Shown here in pieces: positions 25,427-34,915 of a stretch of 64,000 nt of DNA. Location: positions 62,001 to 126,000 of the forward strand of contig NZ_CP038159.1 of NCBI RefSeq assembly GCF_004526235.1, given 5' to 3'. Numbering within the stretch: position 1 is the first letter of the stretch; every line of letters starts with the position of its first letter. Below the pieces are notes generated by a model. That model was not told the origin of the DNA. It ran no database searches and saw only the letters and a list, made by a program, of their open reading frames with translations. The stretch comes from Sphingobacterium sp. CZ-2. Its GTDB lineage: Bacteria > Bacteroidota > Bacteroidia > Sphingobacteriales > Sphingobacteriaceae. The position numbers and the translations under genes are program-made.

Positions 25427-28400
25427 TTAATAAGTCAATTGAATACCTACGTTGAAACGTTTGTTAGGAGGGTATCCCAATCCATTTCTTCCCATTTCCG
25501 GATCCCATAATTTGAATGGGCTGGTTACGAAAAGGTTCTCTCCAGAAAAGTAGATGCGGCTTCCTGGATTCAAACCGAAACGTTTTAATGTTTTCGGGCT
25601 GAAACCGACCTCAACGGATTTCAGGCGAAGGAAGGATCCATCACGCAACCACCAAGAAGATTGTTGGATATTGTTCTCAATCGGGTCGGTGGACAGTCTT
25701 GGCCAGAAAGCATGGGTATTCGGATTGGTTTCGCTCCAATAATCATTGGCAATGATAGCTAAGGTATTTCTTCTGTTTGCAAAAGGGGCAATACCAAAAT
25801 TACCGGTGGATAGGTTGGACTCGCTGGTTGCATTGATGAAGAACGATACGTTTTTGTTCCCTTGGAAGAAGAATGAAAAGTCGAAGGCCTTATAGCCCAT
25901 GGACAGACCAAAACCATATTGGATCTCTGGTACTGTTGGGTATCCCATTGGGATGCGGTCGTTGCTGTTGATCACCCCATCGCCATTGATGTCTTTGTAT
26001 TTGATATCGCCTGCCATATATTCACCGAAATCCTGAAGCGGTGAGTTGTTGATTTCGTTTTCATCAACGAATAAGCGTTCTGCCAATAGGCCCCATTGAA
26101 GGTTAATATTCTGGCCTTGACGTTTTAGGTAAGCGTCTGGGTAATCCCGCTCATCCAATTCCAATAACTTATTAACGGCATAGGTAAAGTTGGCACGACC
26201 GGATAACCAGAAGTTTTCATTGAAGTTCTTCATGTAATCAACGGATCCATCGAAACCTTGGGAACTTGCTTTCCCTACGTTTCCACTTACGCTAGCCTCT
26301 AAACCTGCTGAAGAAGGGAAGTTCTGGCGCGTCATATAGATCTTGCTACGGATATCCTTAAAGAAGTCGGCGGTAATTTTTAGGGATTCGTTCATGAAAT
26401 TGGCTTCCATACCGAAGTTGTATTTTTCTGATTGCTCCCAGGTGATATCTGGGTTGGCATAACGGTTTACGGAATAGCCACCATAGGAATTCATGAAGCT
26501 GGTTCCCCAACGGTAAGCGCCGCCACCCATACTGATGTCGGAAAGGTAGAAGAAACGACCAGCACGTCCTGCGATGGCATCATTACCCACCAGACCCCAG
26601 GTTCCGCGTAATTTCAACGAGCTGAAGAAAGGTTTTAAAGGTTCGAAGAACTTTTCATTGGAAACCATCCAGGATACACCTGCGGAAGGGAAAAACCCGT
26701 ATTGCTTTTCACCGGTGAACTTTTCCGAACCATTGAAGCCATAACTGAGCTCCATAAAATAGCGGTTGTCAAAGTCGTAGGTCAAACGTCCGGAGTTACC
26801 CATGTTACGTTCAGGTAAGGTTTCATAGATGGATGAACTGTTTCCTGCGGTAAGAAGCTTTTCTTCCATCATCCCTACGGTCATGGCGCCTACATTATGT
26901 AATCCGAAATTTCTGTTCCAGTTCAAGCGAGCCTCAAAGTAATAATGACCATTGGCATCTCTTCCCGGAACCACATCTCCTAAATATCCTTGTCCGGTTG
27001 TTGGGTTTAAGGGATATAGGGTATATTCGCCAGTGATCTGGTTATAGTTTTCCAGGTCATAGTAAAAAGGATTGTAATTACGGCGGCTGGAATACTTGCT
27101 CCAGGTACTAACCGAAGCCTTACCTTGGATTTTCAGCCCTTCGGTCAAGAAGGCAAGGTCTTGGGAAAGAGTAGCCTGTGCCACGATATTACTTTCGTTG
27201 CGGTCCTCATAACCCCTAACCATTTCTGCATAAGGGTTCTGTTTTAGGGAACCTGTTACGAATGTATTTCCAAAGAGCGTATGCTCTGTAAATTCATTTT
27301 GTGCATCTGGCTCATATACGGCCGGAAAATCCACCGGATTACTGTTCATGGTCATTCGGAAGATGTTACTCGCAGAGGCATATGGTCCGGTATAGCGCTC
27401 AAACCGACCTTGGATACGGGTATCCAACGTGGTGGTTTTGGTCAATTTGAAGATAACATTCGAACGGATAAACAGCCGGTTGATATCGATGTTGTTGTTG
27501 AAATTATTTCGGCTATCCACTTTCAATAACCCCGACTCCTTGTCATATCCTGTAGATACGTAATAAGTGGCCACCTGTCCACCGCCAGATAGGTTCACAT
27601 TGGCTTTGGTGTTGGTGGTTGATGGATTGAACAAGGTGTTGTACCAGTTGATGTTAGGATAGATCATTGGGTTTTCATTGTTCAAGGTAGACTGGATCTT
27701 CTGCTCGGAATAATAAGCGCCCAACACCGGGTCACGAGTAATGCGGGCCTGGTTGTACAACCGCATGTATTCCACCCCGTCGATCATATCGATCATCTTG
27801 GTTGGCATGGCGGTATTTACATCCACACGTGCATTCACAGATACCGGCCCTTCACGACCAGCTTTTGTGGTCACCATGATGATACCATTTGCTCCACGGG
27901 CACCGTATAATACCGTAGCGGATGCATCCTTTAAAATGGAAAAACTTTCGATATCATCAGGTTGTAAGCGGGCTAGGTTATCAACGGAGGCTTCAAAACC
28001 ATCGATCAAGATCAACGGAGAGGCTTGGTATCCGAAGGTGGTTACCCCGCGGATGAAGAACTGGGCATTGTCTGCTCCTGGTTCACCCGACGTTTGATAG
28101 GAAATAACGCCAGGTATCTTTCCGGCAAAAGAGCCGGTCAGGTTGGATGCCGGGATCTTTAGATCTGCGGCTTTAACCGTTGTGATAGCTCCCACGACAC
28201 TGGTTTTCTTCTGTGTTCCAAAAGCTACAACGGTTACTTCCTCAATGTCGCTGCCGTCCTCGAACATGGTAATTTCCATGATGTTTCGGGCATCTACCAC
28301 TTGGGAAATCTTTTTGAAACCAACGCCGGTAAAAGATAGGCTATCGCCTATATTGGCCGTCACTTGAAACTCTCCATTGGAATTGGTCGCTGTCTGTGGT

Positions 28401-28549
28401 ACTTGGTTTTTCGATACGCTGACCCCCTCTATCGGAGCCCCATTTGTTGCGTTTTTTACCACACCGGTAATTTGACGCTGGGCCATGGAAAGAAATGGCA
28501 ACGTAAGAAAAATGAGTAAAACCAACAGCTTGTTTTGAGGTTTTTCCAT
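25427..28549 (-). CDS. SusC/RagA-family TonB-dependent outer membrane transporter
   Basis: 1040 aa with a signal peptide ending SMAQ, a regulatory CarboxypepD-like domain (~24-105, ITGVVKNATNGAPIEGVSVS), and a plug (~120-230, including LKDASATVLYGARGANGIIM). The barrel ends in FNVGIQLTY. It heads a four-gene operon (SusC, SusD, DUF5000-type, DUF4998-type) with short gaps. A well-formed Bacteroidota promoter lies about 80-110 bp upstream. It should import oligosaccharides or glycopeptides bound by its SusD. GC content is visibly higher than in the sialic acid locus. Confidence 0.95.
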   Translation of the reverse strand: MEKPQNKLLVLLIFLTLPFLSMAQRQITGVVKNATNGAPIEGVSVSKNQVPQTATNSNGEFQVTANIGDSLSFTGVGFKKISQVVDARNIMEITMFEDGSDIEEVTVVAFGTQKKTSVVGAITTVKAADLKIPASNLTGSFAGKIPGVISYQTSGEPGADNAQFFIRGVTTFGYQASPLILIDGFEASVDNLARLQPDDIESFSILKDASATVLYGARGANGIIMVTTKAGREGPVSVNARVDVNTAMPTKMIDMIDGVEYMRLYNQARITRDPVLGAYYSEQKIQSTLNNENPMIYPNINWYNTLFNPSTTNTKANVNLSGGGQVATYYVSTGYDKESGLLKVDSRNNFNNNIDINRLFIRSNVIFKLTKTTTLDTRIQGRFERYTGPYASASNIFRMTMNSNPVDFPAVYEPDAQNEFTEHTLFGNTFVTGSLKQNPYAEMVRGYEDRNESNIVAQATLSQDLAFLTEGLKIQGKASVSTWSKYSSRRNYNPFYYDLENYNQITGEYTLYPLNPTTGQGYLGDVVPGRDANGHYYFEARLNWNRNFGLHNVGAMTVGMMEEKLLTAGNSSSIYETLPERNMGNSGRLTYDFDNRYFMELSYGFNGSEKFTGEKQYGFFPSAGVSWMVSNEKFFEPLKPFFSSLKLRGTWGLVGNDAIAGRAGRFFYLSDISMGGGAYRWGTSFMNSYGGYSVNRYANPDITWEQSEKYNFGMEANFMNESLKITADFFKDIRSKIYMTRQNFPSSAGLEASVSGNVGKASSQGFDGSVDYMKNFNENFWLSGRANFTYAVNKLLELDERDYPDAYLKRQGQNINLQWGLLAERLFVDENEINNSPLQDFGEYMAGDIKYKDINGDGVINSNDRIPMGYPTVPEIQYGFGLSMGYKAFDFSFFFQGNKNVSFFINATSESNLSTGNFGIAPFANRRNTLAIIANDYWSETNPNTHAFWPRLSTDPIENNIQQSSWWLRDGSFLRLKSVEVGFSPKTLKRFGLNPGSRIYFSGENLFVTSPFKLWDPEMGRNGLGYPPNKRFNVGIQLTY

Positions 28550-28629
28550 AAAATAAGTTAGATAGGTTTAAAATTTTAGGATGTAATATGTTTATCCTAG
28601 GTAAATAAGTTTTTATTCGGTTGTTGTTT

Positions 28630-28660
28630 TAAAGTTATTGATAAAGCTTATATAAACAAA
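28630..28660 (-). promoter_or_regulatory. Bacteroidota-type promoter of the second SusCD operon
   Basis: On the minus strand, TTTG (28657-28660) is followed after exactly 19 nt by TAACTTTA (28630-28637), seven of eight matches to TAnnTTTG. The SusC start is at 28549. The rest of the 348-bp gap (28550-28897) is AT-rich and shows no other gene. Confidence 0.6.
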
Positions 28661-28897
28661 GAAAATAATCATTAAAAAATTATTAAAGGTTTATTAACCT
28701 TGCTTTTTGTTTTGAAAAATAGGTTTGGAGGGGCTAAAAGATGGATTTGCCTTATTTTATGTTTCGAAATTCAATAAACGAAAAGGAAGATATTCATTTT
28801 TGTATAAAACACTAACCATGGATTAATTTGTTTAATCTAGATAGTGCTGATATGCAGGTTTTTTTAAAATGGGCGTTCATGGTTATCCATGCAACAA

Positions 28898-30079
28898 TTA
28901 ATCTCTTTTAAAGATTTTAAGTCTACTGCACATGATGAACATCAGCAAACCAAAAAGAGAAAACAAGGCAAAAGAATAGCGAAGGTTGAACAGTTCGGCG
29001 ATATACCCAATCAAAGGCGGCGCCATTAAGAATCCAAGGAAGGATATGCTGGATACCATAGCCAATGCAACACCTGCGGGAATGGTTTTATGTTTTCCTG
29101 TTACACTGTATACCGTAGGGACATTGCAGGCTACACCAAGGCCAACCAGCATAAACGCCAATGTGCATACATATAGGTTAGGGAAAATAACCGAAACCAA
29201 CATGCCAAAAAACATCAAAATCCCTGAGATCTGTAAAGTGCGTTGTCTGCCAATTTTAGCGATGACAGCATCGCCTATGAAGCGTCCCAAAGCCATCATC
29301 ACCATAAAAGATCCAAATCCTAGGATGATCAGTTTTTCTGGAGCTTTTACCACTTCTGAAAAATAGACGCCACTCCATTCGAACATAGCACCTTCTGTAG
29401 CCATACTAAAGAAACCAATGATACCAAGCTGGATGATCAAACCATCAGGTTTGAATTTCGATTTTTCTTTTTTCTCCTCTTCTTTCTTGATTTCGGGAAT
29501 TAGAAAGTTCCTATTGAGCAATACATTGACCAGGAGCAGCACACAAATTCCTACAAACTGTTGTATGCTGGTCCATTCCAGATTCATGCTTAATATCCCG
29601 ATCAGTGCACCGGTAAACCCGGCTAATGACCAGGCTCCATGAAAAGAGGACATGATGGGTCTTTCATACAGCTCCTCCGCCAACACACCCTGTGTATTCA
29701 CGGATATATTGCACATATTTCCCATGACGCCAAAAAAGAACAGGGAAGCGCCGAGCATCCATATATTGGGGGAAAAACCAATAATGATCAACAGAAGCGC
29801 ATAAAATGCAGATGCCCAAGGCAATAAACGATGACTACCATACCTATTGGTCAAAAAACCAGCTAGAGGGAGCGTCAGCAATTGACCGATGGGGATCATC
29901 AGTAATAGAGTTCCCAATTGGGCTTCAGAAAGGCCTAATGCGGTTTTGATGGTAGGGATCCGACTTGCCCATGTCGCAAAACCAAGCCCCTGTCCGAAAT
30001 AAAATAGGGATACGGCTAAACGGATCCTTTTTTTATATTGTTGACTGATGTTGGGTTTTATTGCTGTCTGGGAAGTCAT
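28898..30079 (-). CDS. MFS transporter (YbjJ-like)
   Basis: 393 aa, inner membrane, about 12 hydrophobic helices. The N-terminal half has the FGQGLGFATWASRIPTIKTA segment and the inter-helix 2-3 loop GFLTNRYGSHRLLP (motif A-like). A charged central loop (PEIKKEEEKKEKSKFKPDG) separates the two six-helix bundles at ~200. The second half repeats the pattern (GRFIGDAVIAKIGRQRTLQI). It resembles the YbjJ/FHS-like group of sugar or drug porters. It is divergent from the tricorn protease gene with a 95-bp shared upstream region. The substrate is not predictable from sequence. Confidence 0.85.
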   Translation of the reverse strand: MTSQTAIKPNISQQYKKRIRLAVSLFYFGQGLGFATWASRIPTIKTALGLSEAQLGTLLLMIPIGQLLTLPLAGFLTNRYGSHRLLPWASAFYALLLIIIGFSPNIWMLGASLFFFGVMGNMCNISVNTQGVLAEELYERPIMSSFHGAWSLAGFTGALIGILSMNLEWTSIQQFVGICVLLLVNVLLNRNFLIPEIKKEEEKKEKSKFKPDGLIIQLGIIGFFSMATEGAMFEWSGVYFSEVVKAPEKLIILGFGSFMVMMALGRFIGDAVIAKIGRQRTLQISGILMFFGMLVSVIFPNLYVCTLAFMLVGLGVACNVPTVYSVTGKHKTIPAGVALAMVSSISFLGFLMAPPLIGYIAELFNLRYSFALFSLFGLLMFIMCSRLKIFKRD

Positions 30080-30174
30080 GTACCTGTGATTTTCAGCAAA
30101 ATTAGATAAATAGATGGAATTTGGGTTTCTGAATGTTACATTTGTTCATTCAGTACATATTAGACACCTAATAC

Positions 30175-33100
30175 ATGAACAAATCAATATTAACCCTTGC
30201 CTTGCTCCTGGCTGGAGGAAGTGCATGCATGGCGCAAGTTCAACCCACTTTTCTTTCGAACCCAACATTGAGTCCTGATGCGAAAACCATCGTTTTCAGT
30301 TATGAAGGTGATCTATGGAAAGTGCCCAGTACAGGAGGAAATGCTTTACGCTTAACGGCCATGTCTGGAAATGAAGTTTCCCCAAGAATATCTCCCGATG
30401 GGAAATGGTTGGCATTTTCAGCTAATCAGAATGGAAATATGGATGTGTATGTGATGCCCTTGGAAGGCGGTGACATCCAACAGCTGACCTACCACGAATC
30501 TTCCGATGAGGTGGATAGTTGGAGCTGGGATAGCCAGAATGTCTACTTCACATCCGGAAGGGAAAACCGAATGAGCAGTTATAAGGTCAACAGCAAGGGC
30601 GGGACAGCCCAACGTATCATTCCCCATTTTTTCAACTATATCCATGGGATGGTAGAGACCCCAAGTGGAGAACTCTTGTTTACTGATACTTGGGAGAGTT
30701 ATACAGCTGCCAATAGAAAGCGCTATAAAGGAGCTTTCAACCCGGATATTAAAGGGTATAATCCGAAGGATAAATCCTTCAAGGAATACACGAATTACAT
30801 CGGTAAGGATCTATGGCCAACGGTGGATAAGTCCGGCAAGATCTTTTTTGCTTCGGATGAAGGAAACGATGAATACAACCTTTACACCTTTGAGAATGGC
30901 AGGAAAACGGAACTGACCAATTTTAAGGAATCCATCCGTTCGCCACAAGTGGCGGCCAATGGCTCTTCGGTAATTTTCGAAAAAGGCTATCAATTGTACA
31001 TCTATGATGTAGCCAGTAAAAAAACAACTCAACCTTCTATTCTTCTTGGTAGAAACCAAGTGCTTGGAAAATCGAAGGAATTTGATGTTAAGGGCCAAAT
31101 CTCTAATTATGATGTATCTCCGGATGGTAAAAAACTGGCCTTTGTTTCACGTGGAGAGTTGTTCGTTTCGGATATCGATGGAAAATTTGTTCGGCAAATG
31201 CCATCTTCGGGCGAGCGGGTAATGGAAGTGATCTGGTTAAAGGACAACAAGACCTTGGTTTTCAGCCAGACTTTTGCTGGATACCAGAACTGGTTCAGCC
31301 GTTCAGCAGATGGAAAAGGGGAGACCAAACAGTTGACCTCCGACAAGAGGAACAATAGGGATATCAATTTCAATAAGGAAAGAACAAAGGCGGTTTACCT
31401 ATCAGGCCGGGATGAGGTAAGGATCTTGGATCTGAATTCCCTGAAGAGCAATACCATTGTGAAGGATGAATTATGGGCATTCCAAAATTCATCCCCTTCA
31501 TTTTCACCGGATGGTCAGTATGTGCTGTTCACAGCCATGCGTAATTTTGAACAGGATATTTTTGTTCACTACCTAGCCAATAACAAAACCCATAACCTGA
31601 CAAATACAGGCGTATCGGAAACCTCTCCGGTATTCTCTGCTGATGGAAAGTATATCTATTTTGCTGGAAATCGCACCAAGCCATCTTACCCAATGGGAAT
31701 GGGGAATGCCAGCATCTTCCGGATGGCCTTGGAGAATTTCGATGAACCTTATCGCTTGAGCAAATTTGATGAGCTTTTTGCAGAACCTAAAAAGGAACAG
31801 AAAGATACCAGCAACAATATGAAAACGCCTGAAAAAGATAAAACGGTAAAAACCGCTGCAGCAAAGCCAGAGCCGAAAACAGAAACCAAGAAAAATGTGG
31901 TCAGCATCGATTTCAATGGTCTGTTGGACCGGATCCAACAGGTGAGCCCATTTGCGGGTTCACAAAGTGGTCCACAGGCATTTGCCAAAGGCGAGAAACA
32001 GTTTCTGTTCTTCCAATCCAATCATGAAGGAAATTTTGGGCTATACAGGATAACGTATGAACCATTTACAGCAGCAAAAACCGAGAAAGTGATGGATGGA
32101 GGTTTCGGCCACATCATCGAAGTGGATGGAAAGTATTTTGTACTGGCACAGGGCACTTTACAAAAGTACAACATCGATCAGAACCGGTTAGAGCGGGTAG
32201 AGATCAGCTCCAAATTCAACAGGGATCTGGATAAGGAATTCCAACAGATGTTCTATGAGACCTGGGCAAATGTGGAGGAGAACTTTTACGATCCTTCCTT
32301 CCATGGGGTGGATTGGGAAGGCATCAAGCAAAAATATGCTTTCTACCTGCCTGGAATAAACAATAGACAAGACCTCCGGATCATGTTGAACGATATGTTG
32401 GGCGAGCTGAACTCCTCTCACATGGGATTCAGTACGATGGGATCTGATGAAAGAAAAGACTTCAATTTTGTGAGCAATGAATTGGGGGTTACCTATGATC
32501 CATCGAACCCCTACAAGATTTCGCGGATCGTAAGAAACAGTCCGGCATCCCGTATAGGGGTTGATCTGCAGGTAGGGGATGTGCTGGTGGCAGTCAATGG
32601 TACCAAGATTGATAGATCCTTGGATCGGGATTATTACCTGACGATGCCTTCCTTAGCGAGCGAACTGCAATTGACGGTGAATAGAAATGGAAAAGATGTG
32701 GATGTGAATATCCGTCCGCAAAGTGGGGCAGCCTTTAAGGAATTACTGTATGATGAATGGATCAAAGGAAACCGTTCGAAGGTAGATCAAATGAGTGGCA
32801 ACCGTATTGCCTATTCGCACATGAAGAACATGGGGGCAGGCGAACTGAACACCTTTTTGTTGGATATGGCCGAGCAGGAAAACAATAAAGATGCCATCAT
32901 TTTGGACCTGAGGTATAATACAGGAGGAAATGTTCATGATGAGGTATTACGCTTTTTGTCGCAGAAACCTTATTTGCAATGGCAGTACCGTGGCGGTAAG
33001 AAATCGCCTCAGAGTAATTTTGCTCCCGCTGCCAAACCTATAGTGCTATTGATCAATGAGCAATCCTTAAGTGATGCAGAGATGACGGCTGCAGGATTCA

Positions 33101-33357
33101 AGGAGCTAAAACTTGGCAAGATCATCGGAACAGAGACTTACCGCTGGATTATCTTTACCTCTGGTAAAGGATTGGTGGATGGTTCTTTCTACCGATTGCC
33201 ATCTTGGGGATGTTATACCCTGGACGGAAAAGATCTGGAGTTAACGGGTGTTGCGCCAGATATCGCTGTAAAGAATACGACAGCAGACCGCATGGCGGAT
33301 AGAGATCCGCAATTGGAACGCGCTGTGCAGGAAATCTTAAAGGACCTGAAGAAATAG
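30175..33357 (+). CDS. Tricorn-type protease, S41 family, periplasmic
   Basis: 1060 aa with a signal peptide (MNKSILTLALLLAGGSACMAQ). Residues ~25-330 and ~340-540 form two WD40/TolB-like beta propellers (repeated SPDGKW / SPDGKK / SADGKY units). A low-complexity Lys/Glu/Thr linker lies at ~545-575. Residues ~690-760 form the C1 domain with catalytic His749 in SSHMG, ~770-850 a PDZ domain, and ~870-1050 the S41 core with Ser966-Asp967 in SLSDAE. These positions closely match His746 and Ser965 of archaeal tricorn. It probably degrades peptides in the periplasm. It is a single-gene unit closed by a strong terminator. Confidence 0.92.
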   Translation: MNKSILTLALLLAGGSACMAQVQPTFLSNPTLSPDAKTIVFSYEGDLWKVPSTGGNALRLTAMSGNEVSPRISPDGKWLAFSANQNGNMDVYVMPLEGGDIQQLTYHESSDEVDSWSWDSQNVYFTSGRENRMSSYKVNSKGGTAQRIIPHFFNYIHGMVETPSGELLFTDTWESYTAANRKRYKGAFNPDIKGYNPKDKSFKEYTNYIGKDLWPTVDKSGKIFFASDEGNDEYNLYTFENGRKTELTNFKESIRSPQVAANGSSVIFEKGYQLYIYDVASKKTTQPSILLGRNQVLGKSKEFDVKGQISNYDVSPDGKKLAFVSRGELFVSDIDGKFVRQMPSSGERVMEVIWLKDNKTLVFSQTFAGYQNWFSRSADGKGETKQLTSDKRNNRDINFNKERTKAVYLSGRDEVRILDLNSLKSNTIVKDELWAFQNSSPSFSPDGQYVLFTAMRNFEQDIFVHYLANNKTHNLTNTGVSETSPVFSADGKYIYFAGNRTKPSYPMGMGNASIFRMALENFDEPYRLSKFDELFAEPKKEQKDTSNNMKTPEKDKTVKTAAAKPEPKTETKKNVVSIDFNGLLDRIQQVSPFAGSQSGPQAFAKGEKQFLFFQSNHEGNFGLYRITYEPFTAAKTEKVMDGGFGHIIEVDGKYFVLAQGTLQKYNIDQNRLERVEISSKFNRDLDKEFQQMFYETWANVEENFYDPSFHGVDWEGIKQKYAFYLPGINNRQDLRIMLNDMLGELNSSHMGFSTMGSDERKDFNFVSNELGVTYDPSNPYKISRIVRNSPASRIGVDLQVGDVLVAVNGTKIDRSLDRDYYLTMPSLASELQLTVNRNGKDVDVNIRPQSGAAFKELLYDEWIKGNRSKVDQMSGNRIAYSHMKNMGAGELNTFLLDMAEQENNKDAIILDLRYNTGGNVHDEVLRFLSQKPYLQWQYRGGKKSPQSNFAPAAKPIVLLINEQSLSDAEMTAAGFKELKLGKIIGTETYRWIIFTSGKGLVDGSFYRLPSWGCYTLDGKDLELTGVAPDIAVKNTTADRMADRDPQLERAVQEILKDLKK

Positions 33358-33387
33358 GCAAGAAAATAATAAACAACAGATAAAATT

Positions 33388-33427
33388 AAGCCCCTGTATG
33401 GAATTCAATACAGGGGCTTGTTTTATT
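33388..33427 (+). terminator. Rho-independent terminator of the tricorn gene
   Basis: AAGCCCCTGTAT (33388-33399) pairs perfectly with ATACAGGGGCTT (33408-33419), followed by GTTTTATT. The next ~400 bp, up to the tRNA gene, hold no gene I can support. Confidence 0.85.
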
Positions 33428-33826
33428 AATAGGTAGTATAGGCTGCTATCCATGTGCATTTAGACAGCTGTATCTGATTATCCCTTCCGGACTAATTATT
33501 CAACTCTTAGTGAATTCTAAAGCCAGTTAGACCAGGTGGTTTCCTGGGGCAAAAAAAAAAATGTTAGAAGGGATATATTAAATAAAATCTTTTCAAAATT
33601 TTTAAAAAATGTTTCATAATGTTGAAAAATATAAATAGTTGGGATACCCTTAGAACAGATTTTTTTAAGGTTGTTATAAGGTATTTCAGACATTAGAATA
33701 AGGAGATTATTTAACTGTGAATTTTGAAATGTAGTTTTTGACTACTACATTTTTGGATGGAAAGCAGTTTTGTATCAAATCACTCTTATGATATTGCCTA
33801 ATTGTTCGTACATTTGGATTAATGAC

Positions 33827-33899
33827 GACTTCGTAGCTCAGTTGGTAGAGCAACAGACTCTTAATCTGTGGGTCCTGAGTTCGAGCCTCAGCGGGGTCA
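33827..33899 (+). tRNA. tRNA-Lys (anticodon CTT)
   Basis: 73 nt, full cloverleaf. The acceptor GACTTCG/CGGGGTC closes with two G-U pairs and discriminator A. The D arm is GCTC/GAGC, the anticodon stem ACAGA/TCTGT with loop CTCTTAA (anticodon CTT, positions 34-36), and the T arm CTGAG/CTCAG with TTCGAGC. CCA is not encoded. Its 3' part from the anticodon stem onward is the left attachment repeat of the genomic island, so the gene's 3' end is regenerated by the integrated element. Confidence 0.95.
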
Positions 33900-33900
33900 C
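33855..33900 (+). repeat. attL: 46-bp direct repeat in the tRNA-Lys 3' end
   Basis: The 46 bases from the anticodon stem to one base past the tRNA are identical to 44862-44907; flanking bases differ on both sides. The repeat period of 11,007 bp gives the island length. Confidence 0.93.
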
Positions 33901-33904
33901 TTTC

Positions 33905-33941
33905 AAAAAAGCCGTTTTACAAATGTAGGATGGCTTTTTTT
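33905..33941 (+). terminator. Island-borne terminator behind tRNA-Lys
   Basis: AAAAAAGCC (33905-33913) pairs with GGCTTTTTT (33932-33940) with a run of T. It starts 5 bp after the left repeat, inside the island, and so replaces the chromosomal terminator now displaced to 44913-44949. Confidence 0.75.
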
Positions 33942-34068
33942 GTGGTCTATCCGTTCATTTACAGTGAATTAACTTGATCTAAAGCACTATGCTAGTTAAT
34001 ATTTCTGTTAATTAATTCTATATGCTAAAGTACAGTATTTAGGCTATAATTGGTATAAAAGTTATAGT

Positions 34069-34088
34069 TTTGGCGCATTTTTGGCGCA
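34069..34088 (+). repeat. Paired TTTGGCGCA repeats, candidate integrase arm sites (left end)
   Basis: TTTGGCGCA at 34069-34077 and TTTGGCGCA at 34080-34088, an 11-bp period. The same pair with the same 11-bp period and orientation occurs at 44785-44804 next to the integrase. Placement about 170 bp inside attL fits arm-type integrase binding sites; binding itself is inferred. Confidence 0.6.
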
Positions 34089-34232
34089 CTTTTCCAAGTC
34101 GATTTCTTTAAGGTAGGACATGATATTTTAAGGTTTAAACCAAGTAATTATTGTGTCCTAATCCATTATAATTTTTACTGTTATAAATTTTAAGTTGTCT
34201 TGTTAGGTTTCTGCAACCATTCTTTTAAATGG

Positions 34233-34466
34233 TTACTGTTTCCGTTTAATTTGTTTGGCAACATCTTTCAATAAGATTTGCGCAGTCATATATGCTATTC
34301 GCTTTTCCCTCTCTTCTTTTGCTTTACTGACTTTGTTGAATAACGCTTTGTGGATATCTCCTATTTGCTTATTCGATTGGGAAAGCATTTGTGATATACT
34401 GTTTAAGTGGTTCTTTAATTGTTCAATTTGATTTTGTAGTTCGGTTAGTTGCTGATGGTTTTCCAT
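34233..34466 (-). CDS. Small coiled-coil hypothetical protein
   Basis: 77 aa. The first ~50 residues carry a heptad pattern (LTELQNQIEQLKNHLNSISQ), predicting a parallel coiled coil. The C-terminus is basic (KEEREKRIAYMTAQ, then VAKQIKRKQ). There is no recognised domain. It is the first gene inside the island's left end and reads toward attL. A basic coiled-coil protein near an attachment site could be an accessory DNA-binding factor, but nothing in the sequence proves it. The codon pattern looks coding. Confidence 0.55.
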   Translation of the reverse strand: MENHQQLTELQNQIEQLKNHLNSISQMLSQSNKQIGDIHKALFNKVSKAKEEREKRIAYMTAQILLKDVAKQIKRKQ

Positions 34467-34915
34467 GTGTTTGATGATCTATATTTTAAATGGTAAAGTC
34501 TTGAAATTTAATCGCTCGCCGTCCTGCGAGTTGAACGAAGGTCGTTGAAGAAAAGTGCGAAGCACGATTCAACGATATCTATGAAATAGACGAAGCTTCT
34601 TGGCGGTATTTTTGAAAAAGGGGTTTGTGACCTGGGCTTATCAAAAATAGTGACAAGAGCGAAGCCTGAGAGAACAGCAGGCGAGCCAAACTCTAAAAGC
34701 TTGAAGATTTTTAATAGGTGTGCAGCGCTTATTAAAAAGATTTAGGTGCTTTTATGAAGTGAAGGGATTACTAAGGCATCAAGTATGACAAACTGCGGAG
34801 CATTAAAAACGAATTTGGATGCAGTCCGATTTCGTTTTTAACTTGGTTTGGCATATCTTTATGTTAGTGATTCCGTAACGGAATGCCATATTTCTATTAA
34901 CAGTGATGTAAAATT
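34467..34915. other. Gene-free stretch with several strong inverted repeats upstream of the DUF262 gene
   Basis: About 450 bp with no supportable gene. It contains three structures. A nested hairpin at 34542-34575 has TCGTTGAA/TTCAACGA outside and GTGC-GAA-GCAC inside. An 11-bp stem TTAAAAACGAA/TTCGTTTTTAA lies at 34803-34841. A palindrome ATTCCGT-A-ACGGAAT lies at 34870-34884, 31 bp before the start codon at 34916. The last is well placed to be an operator of the DUF262 gene. The others may be RNA structures or integration/transfer signals. Confidence 0.5.
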
